DNA from: Blastococcus sp. TML/M2B
GTDB lineage: Bacteria; Actinomycetota; Actinomycetes; Mycobacteriales; Geodermatophilaceae
Assembly: GCF_016612865.1 (NCBI RefSeq)
Contig: NZ_JAENZZ010000002.1
Coordinates: 1-64,000, forward strand
Length of the DNA: 64,000 bases
Reading direction: 5' to 3'
Part shown: positions 26,478-34,868 of the stretch, piece by piece
How the letters are laid out: each line of letters begins with the position of its first letter
Numbering within the stretch: position 1 is the first letter of the stretch
Made by a program: the position numbers and the translations under genes
Notes under the pieces: model-generated
The model's database searches: none
Seen by the model: only the letters and a program-made list of their open reading frames with translations
What the model was told of the DNA's origin: nothing

Positions 26478-27091
26478 GCCCGCTGGCCGCGCTCGAGCGC
26501 CCCCGCCCGTTCCTGGACCGGGAGCGCCGGACGCAGCTCACCCAGCGGCAGCGCGAGGTGCTCGAGCTGCTCGACCCGATGTTCCGGGACGGCTTCGCCG
26601 ACCTCACGATGGCCGAGATCGCCGCCCGCGCCGGCTGCTCGCTGCGCACCCTCTACGCGCTGGCGCCCAGCCGGGACGAGCTCGTGCTCATGGTCGTCGA
26701 CCGGCAGCTGTGGCGGATCGGTGGCGACGCGCAGCGGATCATCGCCGAGGACATGCCGCCGCTGGACGCGATCCGGGCCTACCTGCGCGCGGCGCACGTC
26801 GCCGTCGGCCGCGCCACCGACGCCTGGTCGCGCGACCTCAGCACCGTCCCGGCGGTCAAGGCGCTGGTCGACAGCCACAACCAGTACCTCGTCGACGTCA
26901 CCCGCGTGCTGCTGGACACCGCGGTCGCCCGCGGCGACGTCGCCGACGTCGACACCGCGGCGATCGCCCGCGTGCTGGCCGGCCTCGGGCGCAGCTTCGC
27001 CGCCCCCGAGGTGGCCCGCACGCTGCGCAGCTCGCCGCCGCAGGCCGCGGACGAAGCGGTCGACATCATCCTGAGAGGACTCGCACGATGA
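26474..27091 (+). CDS. TetR-family transcriptional regulator
   Basis: A 205-residue regulator. The helix-turn-helix is at about residues 35-65 (LTMAEIAARAGCSLRTLYALAPSRDELVLMV). The C-terminal ligand domain is all-helical. GTG 26474 overlaps the AtuA-like stop (GTGA) and its TGA overlaps the next ATG. As part of the operon it probably senses an acyl-CoA or the substrate and controls the promoter at 21078 (inference). The SLRTLYALAPSRDEL recognition region is of the subgroup linked with fatty acid or terpenoid catabolism in actinobacteria, but this is weak evidence. Confidence 0.88.
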   Translation: MSPLAALERPRPFLDRERRTQLTQRQREVLELLDPMFRDGFADLTMAEIAARAGCSLRTLYALAPSRDELVLMVVDRQLWRIGGDAQRIIAEDMPPLDAIRAYLRAAHVAVGRATDAWSRDLSTVPAVKALVDSHNQYLVDVTRVLLDTAVARGDVADVDTAAIARVLAGLGRSFAAPEVARTLRSSPPQAADEAVDIILRGLAR

Positions 27092-27865
27092 CCGACGTCG
27101 ACGCCGTCGCCGCCGACCTGGCCGCCGAGCACGCGTCCCTCGACGCCGTCCTCGACGGGCTGACCGACCAGCAGTGGGCCACCCCCACGCCGAGCCCCGG
27201 CTGGACCGTGGCCGACCAGGTCGGCCACCTCACCTACTTCGACGGCGCCGCCGTGCTCGCGCTCACCGACGAGGCCGCGTTCACCGCCTCGATCGGGCCC
27301 CTGCTCGAGGACATGGACGGCGTCACGCTGCACCGCCACCTCGCGCCCGCCGCGCTGCTCGCCGCCTGGCGGGCGAACCGGGCCCGGCTGCTCGACGTCG
27401 TCGGGCAGGTCGACCCGGCGGGCCGGGCGCCCTGGTACGGGCCGTCGATGAGCGTCCGCTCGTTCCTCACCGCCCGGCTCATGGAGACCTGGGCGCACGG
27501 CCCACGACGTCGCCGACGCCGTCGGGGCGACCCGCGAGCCGACCGACCGGCTCCGGCACATCTGCCAGATCGGCTTCATCACGCGGACGTGGACCTACGC
27601 CAACCGGCGCGAGGAGCAGCCCGCCGGCGAGGTCCGGCTCGAGCTCACCGCACCCTCGGGCGAGGTCTGGCGCTGGGGCCCGGACGACGCCGCGGAGTCC
27701 GTCCGCGGGCCGGCGCTGGACTTCTGCCTCGTCGTCACCCAGCGGCGGCACGTCGACGACACCGCGCTGGAGACCGACGGCGCGGCCGCCCGCGACTGGA
27801 TGGAGAAGGCGCAGGCCTTCGCCGGCGGCGCCACCGACGGCCCGCCGCCCGGCGGCCGTCCCTGA
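27088..27865 (+). CDS. TIGR03084-family DinB-like protein (frameshifted)
   Basis: This is a four-helix-bundle protein with a likely metal site, related to mycothiol-dependent maleylpyruvate isomerases. The metal-ligand pattern is GHLTYFD (first His) and METWAHG-HDVADA (Glu and His). At the CCC run 27501-27503 one base seems to be extra; removing it gives METWAHGHDVADAVGATREP and reading runs to TGA 27865, about 259 residues. The C-terminal half includes ICQIGFITRTWTYANR and the end DWMEKAQAFAGGATDG. ATG 27088 overlaps the TetR stop. It could bind mycothiol or a metal and act on a pathway intermediate; function unproven. Confidence 0.8.
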
Positions 27866-27911
27866 CTTCCGCGACCCACCCCTCGCCCCACCCCTGAGAG
27901 AGGCTCCTCCC

Positions 27912-29057
27912 GTGCGCACAGCCGCCACCGACCTCGTCGGCATCGACGTCCCGATCTTCGCCTTCAGCCACTGCCGCGACGTCGTCGCCGCCGTCACCAA
28001 CGCCGGAGGGCTCGGCGTCCTCGGCGCCGTGGCGCACACCCCGGAGCAGCTCGACATCGACCTCGCCTGGATCGAGGAGGAGGTCAAGGGCAAGCCCTAC
28101 GGCGTCGACCTGCTCGTGCCCGAGAAGTTCGCCGGCTCCGAGGCCGGCGGGCTGGACCGCTCGGCGCTGGACCAGCTGCTGCCCGCCGGGCACCGGCAGT
28201 GGCTCGACGGGCTGCTCGACCGCTACGGCATCCCGCCGCTGCCCGCCGACGCCCCCAGCGGCGGCCGCAGCTCCGGCGTCGGCGGCATGCGCGTGGACCC
28301 CAAGAGCATGGCGCCGCTGCTCGACGTCCTCTTCGCGCACAAGACCAAGCTGGTCGCCTCCGCGCTCGGCCCGCCGCCGCCGCACTTCATCGAGCGCGCG
28401 CACGGCGCCGGCATCCCGGTCGCCGCCCTGGCCGGCTCGGTGCACCACGCGATCAAGCACAAGGACGCAGGCGCCGACCTGATCGTCGCCCAGGGCACCG
28501 AGGCCGGCGGGCACACCGGGCAGATCGCCACGATGGTGCTGGTGCCCGAGGTCGTCGACGCCGTCGGCCCGCTGCCCGTCCTCGCCGCCGGTGGGATCGG
28601 CCGCGGCCGGCAGCTGGCCGCCGGGGTGGCGCTGGGCGCCGACGGCGTCTGGTGCGGCTCGGTGTGGCTGACCACCGAGGAGGCCGAGACCAACCCCGCG
28701 GTCAAGGAGAAGTTCCTGCGCGCCGGGCTCGACGACACGGTCCGGTCGCGGTCGATGACCGGCAAGCCGGCACGGATGCTGCGCAGCCCGTGGACCGAGG
28801 AGTGGGAGTCCGGCGAGGGCCCGGGCACGCTGCCCATGCCGCTGCAGCCGATGCTCGTCGGCGAGGCGCAGGCGCGGATCAACCGCGTCGCGGGCACGCC
28901 CGGCACCCCGGCCAACGACCTGGCGACCTACTTCGTCGGGCAGATCGTGGGCAGCGCCGCGATGAGCTCGGTCCGGCCTGCCCGCCGGGTCGTGCTCGAG
29001 ATGGTCGAGGAGTTCGTCGAGGCGATCGAGCGGCTGAACCGCTTCGTCGAGAGCTGA
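27912..29057 (+). CDS. Nitronate monooxygenase-like FMN enzyme
   Basis: The 381-residue TIM-barrel flavoprotein resembles 2-nitropropane dioxygenase/FabK-type enzymes. VGIDVPIFAFSHCRDVVAAVTNAGGLGVLGAV forms the first strand. VAALAGSVHHAIKHKDAGADLIVAQGTEAGGHTG holds the FMN and active-site region, and VLAAGGIGRGRQLAAGVALGADGVWCGS binds the FMN phosphate. RARG-type proton-abstraction residues cannot be assigned with certainty. GTG 27912 follows a GAGAGAGG-like ribosome-binding site 47 bases after the preceding gene. It closes the carboxylase operon; the true substrate may be an unsaturated or oxidised acyl intermediate rather than a nitronate (inference). Confidence 0.85.
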   Translation: MRTAATDLVGIDVPIFAFSHCRDVVAAVTNAGGLGVLGAVAHTPEQLDIDLAWIEEEVKGKPYGVDLLVPEKFAGSEAGGLDRSALDQLLPAGHRQWLDGLLDRYGIPPLPADAPSGGRSSGVGGMRVDPKSMAPLLDVLFAHKTKLVASALGPPPPHFIERAHGAGIPVAALAGSVHHAIKHKDAGADLIVAQGTEAGGHTGQIATMVLVPEVVDAVGPLPVLAAGGIGRGRQLAAGVALGADGVWCGSVWLTTEEAETNPAVKEKFLRAGLDDTVRSRSMTGKPARMLRSPWTEEWESGEGPGTLPMPLQPMLVGEAQARINRVAGTPGTPANDLATYFVGQIVGSAAMSSVRPARRVVLEMVEEFVEAIERLNRFVES

Positions 29058-29081
29058 CCCACCCACCCCGGTTCGGCTCGC

Positions 29082-29127
29082 CCGGTGTACGACCGTTATC
29101 CCCAACACCGGACCGAGTACCGGTCCG
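29082..29127 (+). terminator. Hairpins after the NMO-like gene, with a TTATCCCCA box
   Basis: CGGACCG (29109-29115) and CGGTCCG (29121-29127) form a 7-base-pair hairpin with loop AGTAC. Just before it CCGGTGT (29082-29088) and ACACCGG (29105-29111) form a second inverted repeat around TTATCCCCA. The first hairpin is a reasonable operon terminator. Confidence 0.45.
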
Positions 29128-29174
29128 CGCAAGGACCGGCGGTCGAGGGGAGGGGTTCCGGCCCCTGCGGCCGG

Positions 29175-29375
29175 TCAGGCGGCGGTGAGGCGCCGGCACT
29201 CCGGGCAGGGGGACGACGAGCCCAGCCCGCGCGGGCCGTTCCACCTGCCCTGCACGACGTCGACCGACGCGCCGCAGATCGCGGCCCAGGGCGCGGGCAG
29301 GTCCGTGGTCTCCGCGAGGACGGCGTGCGCCAGCCCGGTGCTCTGGTTCCGGCCGGCGGCGTGGTCGGTGCTCAT
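29175..29375 (-). CDS. Small Cys-containing protein, unknown
   Basis: ATG 29375 gives 66 residues beginning MSTDHAAGRNQSTGLAHAVLAE, with a conserved-looking core PWAAICGASVD and a C-terminal CPECRRLTAA. The spacing C-x(about 24)-C-P-E-C could bind zinc or iron. It is isolated and oriented against both neighbours. I do not recognise a family name. Confidence 0.55.
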   Translation of the reverse strand: MSTDHAAGRNQSTGLAHAVLAETTDLPAPWAAICGASVDVVQGRWNGPRGLGSSSPCPECRRLTAA

Positions 29376-29542
29376 GCGCCCAGCATGCGCGGCGGGGTTC
29401 CCGGCACGCCGTCCGGGCTCGGGGCGCACACTGCGGAGGTGGACGCGCGCACGGTGCCCTGACCGTCGCCGCGTCCCTTGATCCCGTCCGCCGGTCGGGG
29501 CAGGCTGTGATCCAGACCACAGCCCACCGCCCGGAGGCCACC

Positions 29543-29743
29543 GTGGAAGCGCACGTCGGGGACCGCATCGTCGTCCACTCGACCCACCAGGGAGAACCCG
29601 ACCGCACCGGCGAGGTCGTCGGGTGCGCCGAGCCGGGCGGCGGGCCGCCGTACCGGGTCCGCTGGGCGCCGGACGGTCACGAGGGCGTCTTCTACCCGGC
29701 CGGCACGGCGACCGTGCTGCGCGCCGACCCGGCGCAGAGCTGA
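29543..29743 (+). CDS. DUF1918 small protein
   Basis: The 66-residue product VEAHVGDRIVVHSTHQGEPDRTGEVVGC... PPYRVRWAPDGHEGVFYPAG is a clear DUF1918 protein, a small beta-barrel family widespread in actinobacteria with unknown function. GTG 29543 is chosen because GGAGG lies 5 bases before it; GTG 29507 is in frame but lacks a ribosome-binding site. It is followed 9 bases later by the EF-G-like gene. Confidence 0.85.
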   Translation: MEAHVGDRIVVHSTHQGEPDRTGEVVGCAEPGGGPPYRVRWAPDGHEGVFYPAGTATVLRADPAQS

Positions 29744-29752
29744 GCCCGGCAG

Positions 29753-31834
29753 ATGGCGAAGGAGACCGCAGCGGCACCCGCGCCACGGGCGGCCGAGCTG
29801 GTGCGCAACGTCGCCCTGGTCGGCCACACGGGCGCGGGCAAGACCACCCTGGCCGAGGCGCTGCTCGTCGCGACCGGCGCGCTGCCCCGCGCCGGCCGGG
29901 TCGAGGACGGCACCACCTGCCTGGACACCGAGGAGGTCGAGATCCGGCAGCGGCGGTCGGTCTCGCTCGGCGTCGCGACCGTCGAGCACGCCGGCCACCG
30001 CATCACCCTGCTCGACACCCCCGGGGCGCCGGACTTCGTGGGCGAGCTGCGCGCCGGGCTCCGGGCCGCCGACGCCGCGCTCTTCGTCGTCTCCGCGGTC
30101 AACGGGGTGGACGCGACCACGGCGGCCCTCTGGGAGGAGTGCGCCGCGGTCGGGATGCCGCGCGCGGTCGTGCTCACCCAGATCGACCGCCCGCAGGCCG
30201 ACGTCGACGACGCCATCCGGATGTGCCAGGTGCTGCTCGGGGAGGGCGTCTTCCCCGTGCACCTGGTCGAGCGCGGCCCGGACAGCGCGGTGCGCGGCCT
30301 GGTCTCGCTGCTGGACCCCCAGGCCTCGGCCGGCCGGGCGGCGGAGGGCGAGGCCGACCGGCTCCGGTCGGAGCTGATCGAGGGGATCATCGGCGAGAGC
30401 GAGGACGAGGCGCTCATGGAGCGCTACCTCGCCGGGGACCAGCTGGTGCAGGACGACCTGATCGCCGACCTGGAGACCGCCGTCGCCCGGGCGCACTTCC
30501 ACCCGGTGCTCTGCGCCGCGCCGCCCTCGGGCATCGGCGTCGACGCCCTGCTCGAGCTGCTCGTCGCCGGCTTCCCCGGCCCCGCCGAGCACGGCTGCCT
30601 ACCGGTCACCCGCCCGGACGGCTCGTCCGCGCCGGCGCTGACCTGCGACCCCGACGGCCCGCTGGTCGCCGAGGTGGTGAAGACGACGACGGACCCCTAC
30701 GTCGGCCGGGTCTCGCTGGTGCGCGTCTTCTCCGGCACCCTCCGCCCGGACGTCGCCGTCCACGTGTCCGGCCACGGCATGGCCGACCGCGGGCACCCCG
30801 ACCACGACGTGGACGAGCGGATCGGCGCGCTCAGCTCGCCCCTGGGCGCGCTGCTCCGGCCGGTGGCCGCCTGCCCGGCGGGGGACATCTGCGCCATCGC
30901 CCGGCTCAGCAGCGCCGAGACCGGCGACACGCTGTCCTCCCCGGAGGACCCGCGGCTCGTGCCGCCCTGGGCGCTGCCCACGCCGCAGCAGCCGGTCGCG
31001 CTCGAGGCCGCGTCCCGGTCCGACGAGGACCGGCTGGCCACGGCGCTGACCCGGCTCGTCGCCGAGGACCCGACGGTCCGGCTGGAGCGGCGCCCCGAGA
31101 CCGGGCAGCTGCTGCTGTGGTGCGTGGGAGAGGCGCACGCCGAGGTGCTGCTGGAGCGGCTGCGCACCCGGCACGGCGTCTCGGTCGCCACCGTCCCGGT
31201 GCGGGTGCCGCTGGTGGAGACGCTGGCCGGCCCCGGCCGGGTGACGGCGCGGCACGTCAAGCAGTCCGGCGGGCACGGCCAGTACGCGGTGGTCGTCGTC
31301 GAGGGGGAGCCGGGGCCGCCGGGCAGCGGCATCGTGTTCGAGCAGCGGATCGTCGGCGGCACGGTGCCCAGCCAGTTCCACGGCAGCGTGGAGAAGGGCA
31401 TCCGGGCGCAGGCCGAGCGCGGGCTGGGCGGCGACCGCGCCGTCGTCGACGTGCACGTCACGCTGGTCGACGGCAAGGCGCACTCGGTGGACTCCTCGGA
31501 CGCGGCCTTCCAGTCCGCCGGCGCCCTGGCCCTGCGCGAGCTGGCCGCCGCAGCCGGCACCCGCGTGCTCGAGCCGTGGTGCGAGGTCGCTGTCCGGGTG
31601 CCGGCGGAGTACGTGGGCGCGGTCATGAGCGACCTGTCCTCACGCCGGGCGCGGGTCACCGGCAGCGACACCGACCCCGGGTCCGACCGGGCGACCGTGC
31701 GTGCCGAGGTGCCCGAGGTCGAGCTGCTCGGCTACCCGGGCGCGCTGCGGTCGATCAGCCACGGCACCGGCTCCTTCGACCGGCGTCCGCTGGGCCACGA
31801 GCCGGCGCCGGCCTCGCTCTCGGTGCCCGTCTGA
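29753..31834 (+). CDS. Elongation factor G-like protein (FusA2 type)
   Basis: The 693-residue translational GTPase homologue is related to the second EF-G of actinobacteria (mycobacterial Rv0120c type). P-loop GHTGAGKTT (about residues 24-32) and the G3 motif DTPGAPDFVGELRAGL are intact. The G4 motif, usually NKxD or TKLD, is TQID (VVLTQIDRPQADVD), which should weaken guanine discrimination. Domains II-V are all present, including HVKQSGGHGQYAVVVVE and FHGSVEKGIRAQAERG. The effector loop is shortened compared with real EF-G. It probably does not replace EF-G in elongation; its role is not settled even in well-studied species. Confidence 0.9.
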   Translation: MAKETAAAPAPRAAELVRNVALVGHTGAGKTTLAEALLVATGALPRAGRVEDGTTCLDTEEVEIRQRRSVSLGVATVEHAGHRITLLDTPGAPDFVGELRAGLRAADAALFVVSAVNGVDATTAALWEECAAVGMPRAVVLTQIDRPQADVDDAIRMCQVLLGEGVFPVHLVERGPDSAVRGLVSLLDPQASAGRAAEGEADRLRSELIEGIIGESEDEALMERYLAGDQLVQDDLIADLETAVARAHFHPVLCAAPPSGIGVDALLELLVAGFPGPAEHGCLPVTRPDGSSAPALTCDPDGPLVAEVVKTTTDPYVGRVSLVRVFSGTLRPDVAVHVSGHGMADRGHPDHDVDERIGALSSPLGALLRPVAACPAGDICAIARLSSAETGDTLSSPEDPRLVPPWALPTPQQPVALEAASRSDEDRLATALTRLVAEDPTVRLERRPETGQLLLWCVGEAHAEVLLERLRTRHGVSVATVPVRVPLVETLAGPGRVTARHVKQSGGHGQYAVVVVEGEPGPPGSGIVFEQRIVGGTVPSQFHGSVEKGIRAQAERGLGGDRAVVDVHVTLVDGKAHSVDSSDAAFQSAGALALRELAAAAGTRVLEPWCEVAVRVPAEYVGAVMSDLSSRRARVTGSDTDPGSDRATVRAEVPEVELLGYPGALRSISHGTGSFDRRPLGHEPAPASLSVPV

Positions 31835-31910
31835 GGGCCCCGCCGGGGAGCCGCGAACCGGGGACCCGCCGTCGGTCGGCGCGTGGGGAGGACGTCGGAG
31901 GCGTCCACTA

Positions 31911-31916
31911 GCCTCT
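31911..31916 (+). promoter_or_regulatory. -10 element of the Rv1822-like operon
   Basis: TAGCCT is followed by a leader of about 25 bases and ribosome-binding site GGAGGG before GTG 31947. No strong -35 is visible. Confidence 0.35.
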
Positions 31917-31946
31917 GCGCAGGGTGCACAGCGGGCTGGAGGGATC

Positions 31947-32606
31947 GTGACGTCGTCGAACGGGCCGTCGGCCGAGACGACGGCGGCGCACGGTGCCGGC
32001 TTCGTGGGCCGGGACGAGCTGCCCGACCGCATCTGGACGCTGCCCAACGCGCTGTCGGTGCTGCGGCTGCTCGGGGTGCCGCTGTTCCTGTGGCTGCTGC
32101 TCGGGCCCGAGGCCGACGGCTGGGCCGTCATCGTGCTCATGGTCTCGGGCATCACCGACTGGGCCGACGGCAAGCTCGCGCGCTGGCTGGACCAGAGCAG
32201 CAAGCTCGGCGCGCTGCTGGACCCGGCGGCCGACCGGCTCTACATCGTCTGCACGCTCGTGGCGCTCGCGCTGCGCGACGTCGTCCCGGTCTGGGTGGTG
32301 GCGCTGCTGCTGGGCCGCGAGCTGGTCCTCGGCGTGATGCTGCTGGTGCTGCGGCGGTACGGCTACCCGCCGCTGCAGGTGCACTACCTGGGCAAGGCGG
32401 CGACCTTCCTGCTGCTCTACGCCTTCCCCGTCCTGCTGCTGGCCGACGGCGAGGGGTGGCTGGCCACGCTGGCCGAGCCGTTCGCGTGGGCGCTCACCAT
32501 CTGGGGGACGGCGCTCTACCTGCTGGCCGGCGTGCTGTACGTCGCCCAGGTCGTCGGGATCGTGCGGGCCGAGCGGTCCGCCCCCGCGGCCGGCGCGGTG
32601 CCGTGA
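31947..32606 (+). CDS. CDP-alcohol phosphatidyltransferase
   Basis: This integral membrane enzyme joins CDP-diacylglycerol to an alcohol phosphate. The 219-residue protein carries the family motif D-x2-DG-x2-AR-x8-G-x3-D-x3-D as DWADGKLARWLDQSSKLGAL then LDPAADR. About six hydrophobic segments surround it. By synteny it is the counterpart of mycobacterial Rv1822 (pgsA2), so phosphatidylglycerophosphate or cardiolipin synthesis is the likely role; the alcohol cannot be told from the motif. GTG 31947 has GGAGGG upstream. The stop overlaps the first DUF881 gene. Confidence 0.9.
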   Translation: MTSSNGPSAETTAAHGAGFVGRDELPDRIWTLPNALSVLRLLGVPLFLWLLLGPEADGWAVIVLMVSGITDWADGKLARWLDQSSKLGALLDPAADRLYIVCTLVALALRDVVPVWVVALLLGRELVLGVMLLVLRRYGYPPLQVHYLGKAATFLLLYAFPVLLLADGEGWLATLAEPFAWALTIWGTALYLLAGVLYVAQVVGIVRAERSAPAAGAVP

Positions 32607-33583
32607 CCGCAGCTCCCCCCGGCGGGGGTCCGCGGTCGCTGGGTGCCTCCCTGCTCGACGACGTCCTCGCCGAGACGCTCGACCCCGCCTACGCGCAGGC
32701 CGCCGAGGCGCGGGCGGCGCGCGCGGCCGGGGCCCCGGCGGGCGACGGGGAGGCGGCTCCCCGCCGCTGGCGCGGCCGGACGCTGGTGGCCCTCACGATG
32801 GTCGTGGCCGGGGTGCTCGCCGCGGTGACCTACGCCCAGGCTGCGGAGCGGCTCCAGGGCCGGCAGGAGATCCGCGCCGCGCTGGTCGAGGACATCCGGA
32901 CCGAGTCCGACGCCAGCGACGCGCTGGCCGCCGAGCTCGAGGAGCTGCGGGCCGAGGTCGGCCGCGCGCGCGACGAGCTGCTGGCCTCCTCCAGCACCGG
33001 TCAGCGGGCGCTCGACGAGCTCCGCCGGGCCGAGGTCGGCGCGGCCGCCGTGCCGGTGCGCGGGCCCGGGCTGCTGGTCACCCTCGCCAACGCCGGTTCC
33101 GGAGCCGACGACGACCCGGTCGGCGGCGGCGCGGAGGCCGACGTCCGCGGCCGGGTGCGCGACGGCGACCTCCAGCAGGTCGTCAACGCGCTGTGGGCGG
33201 CCGGCGCCGAGGCGATCAGCATCAACGGCCAGCGGCTGGGCCCCACCAGCGCCATCCGGTTCGCCGGGGAGGCCGTGCTCGTCGACTTCCGGCCGGTGAC
33301 CAACCCCTACGAGGTGCGCGCGATCGGCGACCCCGACACGCTGTCCAGCGGCTTCCTCGCCAGCCCCGAGGTGGGCGCGCTCGCGCTCATCGAGGAGTCC
33401 TTCGGGCTGCGCTTCGACTTCGCGCGCAAGGACGACCTGAGCCTGCCCGCCGCCGGCACGCCCGAGCTGCGCGCCGCCCGGCCCGTGACCGGCGACCGCA
33501 CCGCACCGTCGACCGCCCCGTCGACCACCCCGCCGACCGCCCCGCCGACCGCCCCGCCGACTGACCCCGCGACCGGAGACTGA
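32603..33583 (+). CDS. DUF881 membrane-anchored protein (Rv1823-like)
   Basis: Of the 326 residues, about 55 N-terminal ones are cytoplasmic, then comes one membrane helix (TLVALTMVVAGVLAAVTYA). A coiled-coil (AAELEELRAEVGRARDELLAS) and the DUF881 domain with LQQVVNALWAAGAEAISINGQRL and VLVDFRPVTNPYEVRAIGD follow outside the cell. A Thr/Pro tail (33505-33570) ends the protein. DUF881 proteins share a fold with divisome-linked coiled-coil proteins, but function is unknown. The start overlaps the phosphatidyltransferase stop by 4 bases. Confidence 0.88.
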   Translation: MTAAPPGGGPRSLGASLLDDVLAETLDPAYAQAAEARAARAAGAPAGDGEAAPRRWRGRTLVALTMVVAGVLAAVTYAQAAERLQGRQEIRAALVEDIRTESDASDALAAELEELRAEVGRARDELLASSSTGQRALDELRRAEVGAAAVPVRGPGLLVTLANAGSGADDDPVGGGAEADVRGRVRDGDLQQVVNALWAAGAEAISINGQRLGPTSAIRFAGEAVLVDFRPVTNPYEVRAIGDPDTLSSGFLASPEVGALALIEESFGLRFDFARKDDLSLPAAGTPELRAARPVTGDRTAPSTAPSTTPPTAPPTAPPTDPATGD

Positions 33584-33587
33584 CCCC

Positions 33588-33920
33588 GTGATCCCGATCC
33601 TCGGCCTCGTGGCCGGTGTCCTGCTCGGCCTGCTGCTCGACCCGACCGTGCCGCTGGGGCTGCAGCCCTACCTGCCGATCGCGGTCGTGGCGGCGCTGGA
33701 CGCCGTGTTCGGTGGCCTCCGGGCCCGGCTCGACGGCATCTTCGACGCCAAGGTCTTCGTCATCTCGTTCGTGTCCAACGTGGTCGTCGCCGCGCTCATC
33801 GTCTTCCTCGGCGACCAGCTCGGCGTCGGCGCGCAGCTCTCCACCGCCGTCGTCGTCGTCCTCGGCATCCGCATCTTCGGCAACGCCGCGGCCATCCGGC
33901 GGCACGTCTTCCGGGCATGA
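33588..33920 (+). CDS. sbp: Small basic protein Sbp (DUF1290)
   Basis: The 110-residue, three-helix membrane protein begins MIPILGLVAGVLLGLLLDPTVP. The family motif ALDAVFGGLRARLDGIFDAKVFVISF is in the middle, and GIRIFGNAAAIRRHVFRA ends it. Sbp genes lie between two DUF881 genes in many Gram-positive bacteria and often near division genes. GTG 33588 sits 4 bases after the DUF881 stop; its stop overlaps the next ATG. Function is unknown but probably tied to the cell envelope. Confidence 0.9.
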   Translation: MIPILGLVAGVLLGLLLDPTVPLGLQPYLPIAVVAALDAVFGGLRARLDGIFDAKVFVISFVSNVVVAALIVFLGDQLGVGAQLSTAVVVVLGIRIFGNAAAIRRHVFRA

Positions 33921-34780
33921 CCACCGACCCGGCGCCGGCCGACCCGGCACGCGAGGACCCGGCAACCGGGGACCCGGCACGCGAGGACCCGGCAACCAAG
34001 GACCCGGCAACCAAGGACCCGGCAACCGAGGACCCGGCAACCGAGGACCCGGCAACCGAGGACCCTGCGCCCGCGGGGGAGGGGACCCCACCCACCCGCC
34101 GCCGCGACCTGCCTGCCGCGCTGCTGATCGGCGTCCTCACACTGCTGCTCGGCTTCGCCTTCACCGTGCAGGTGCGCAACGCCGACGACGAGCAGGCGCT
34201 GGCCGGCGCGCGCGAGGAGGACCTCGTGCGCATCGTCGACGAGGTCAGCTCCCGAGGCGTCCGGCTGCGCGAGCAGATCGCCGACCAGCGCAGCGCGCTG
34301 CGCCAGCTGACCAGCTCCGACAGCGAGACCGCGTCGGCGCTGGAGGAGGCGGGCACCCGGGCGGCCGCGCTCGCGGTGCTCAACGGCACCGCCCCCGCCG
34401 AGGGCCCGGGCCTGCGCCTCACGCTGCGCGACCCCGACGACGTGCTGCGGGTGACCGACCTGATCGACGTGATCCAGGAGCTGCGCGGCGCGGGAGCGGA
34501 GACCATGCAGTTCGACGGCGTCCGCGTCGGGCTGACGACGGCGGTCACCGGTGCCCCGGGCGCCTTGCTGATCGACGGCCGCCCGGTCACCGCGCCCTAC
34601 GAGGTGCTGGTGCTCGGGTCGCCGCAGGACCTGGAGACGGCCCTGAACATCCCCGGCGGCGTGGTGCAGAGCGTCGGCGGGCGCGGCGGCTCGGTGACCG
34701 TCGAGCAGGTGCCCGACCTGCTCGTGGACGCGTTGCGGCCGCTCCCGGAGGCTCAATACGCTGCGCCGGACGACGACTGA
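33917..34780 (+). CDS. DUF881 membrane-anchored protein (Rv1825-like)
   Basis: The first 50 residues are ten tandem pentapeptides of the form D-P-A-x-x, then TRRRDLPAALLIGVLTLLLGFAFTVQV forms the membrane anchor (about residues 63-90). A coiled-coil (VSSRGVRLREQIADQRSALRQL) and the DUF881 fold (LTDLIDVIQELRGAGAETMQ-like segment, LLIDGRPVTAPYEVLVLGS) lie outside the membrane, 287 residues in all. It is the second DUF881 paralogue of this operon. The Pro/Asp/Glu/Lys repeat is probably a flexible cytoplasmic arm; its copy number should vary between strains. Confidence 0.88.
   Translation: MTTDPAPADPAREDPATGDPAREDPATKDPATKDPATEDPATEDPATEDPAPAGEGTPPTRRRDLPAALLIGVLTLLLGFAFTVQVRNADDEQALAGAREEDLVRIVDEVSSRGVRLREQIADQRSALRQLTSSDSETASALEEAGTRAAALAVLNGTAPAEGPGLRLTLRDPDDVLRVTDLIDVIQELRGAGAETMQFDGVRVGLTTAVTGAPGALLIDGRPVTAPYEVLVLGSPQDLETALNIPGGVVQSVGGRGGSVTVEQVPDLLVDALRPLPEAQYAAPDDD
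33926..34075 (+). repeat. 15-base in-frame tandem repeat (10 units)
   Basis: Ten consecutive 15-base units, nearly all beginning GACCCGGCA, encode Asp-Pro-Ala-x-Glu/Lys/Arg at the N-terminus of the second DUF881 protein. Units differ mainly at codons 4 and 5 (ACC/CGC and GAG/AAG/GGG). Whole-codon units keep the frame under copy-number change. Confidence 0.85.
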
Positions 34781-34868
34781 CCACGGGCCCCGTGCCCACC
34801 GCTCCTCGCTCCGCCCGGGGCGGGCCCCTGCACCGACGTGCGACCACCCGACCATGGAGACTGCCCGC

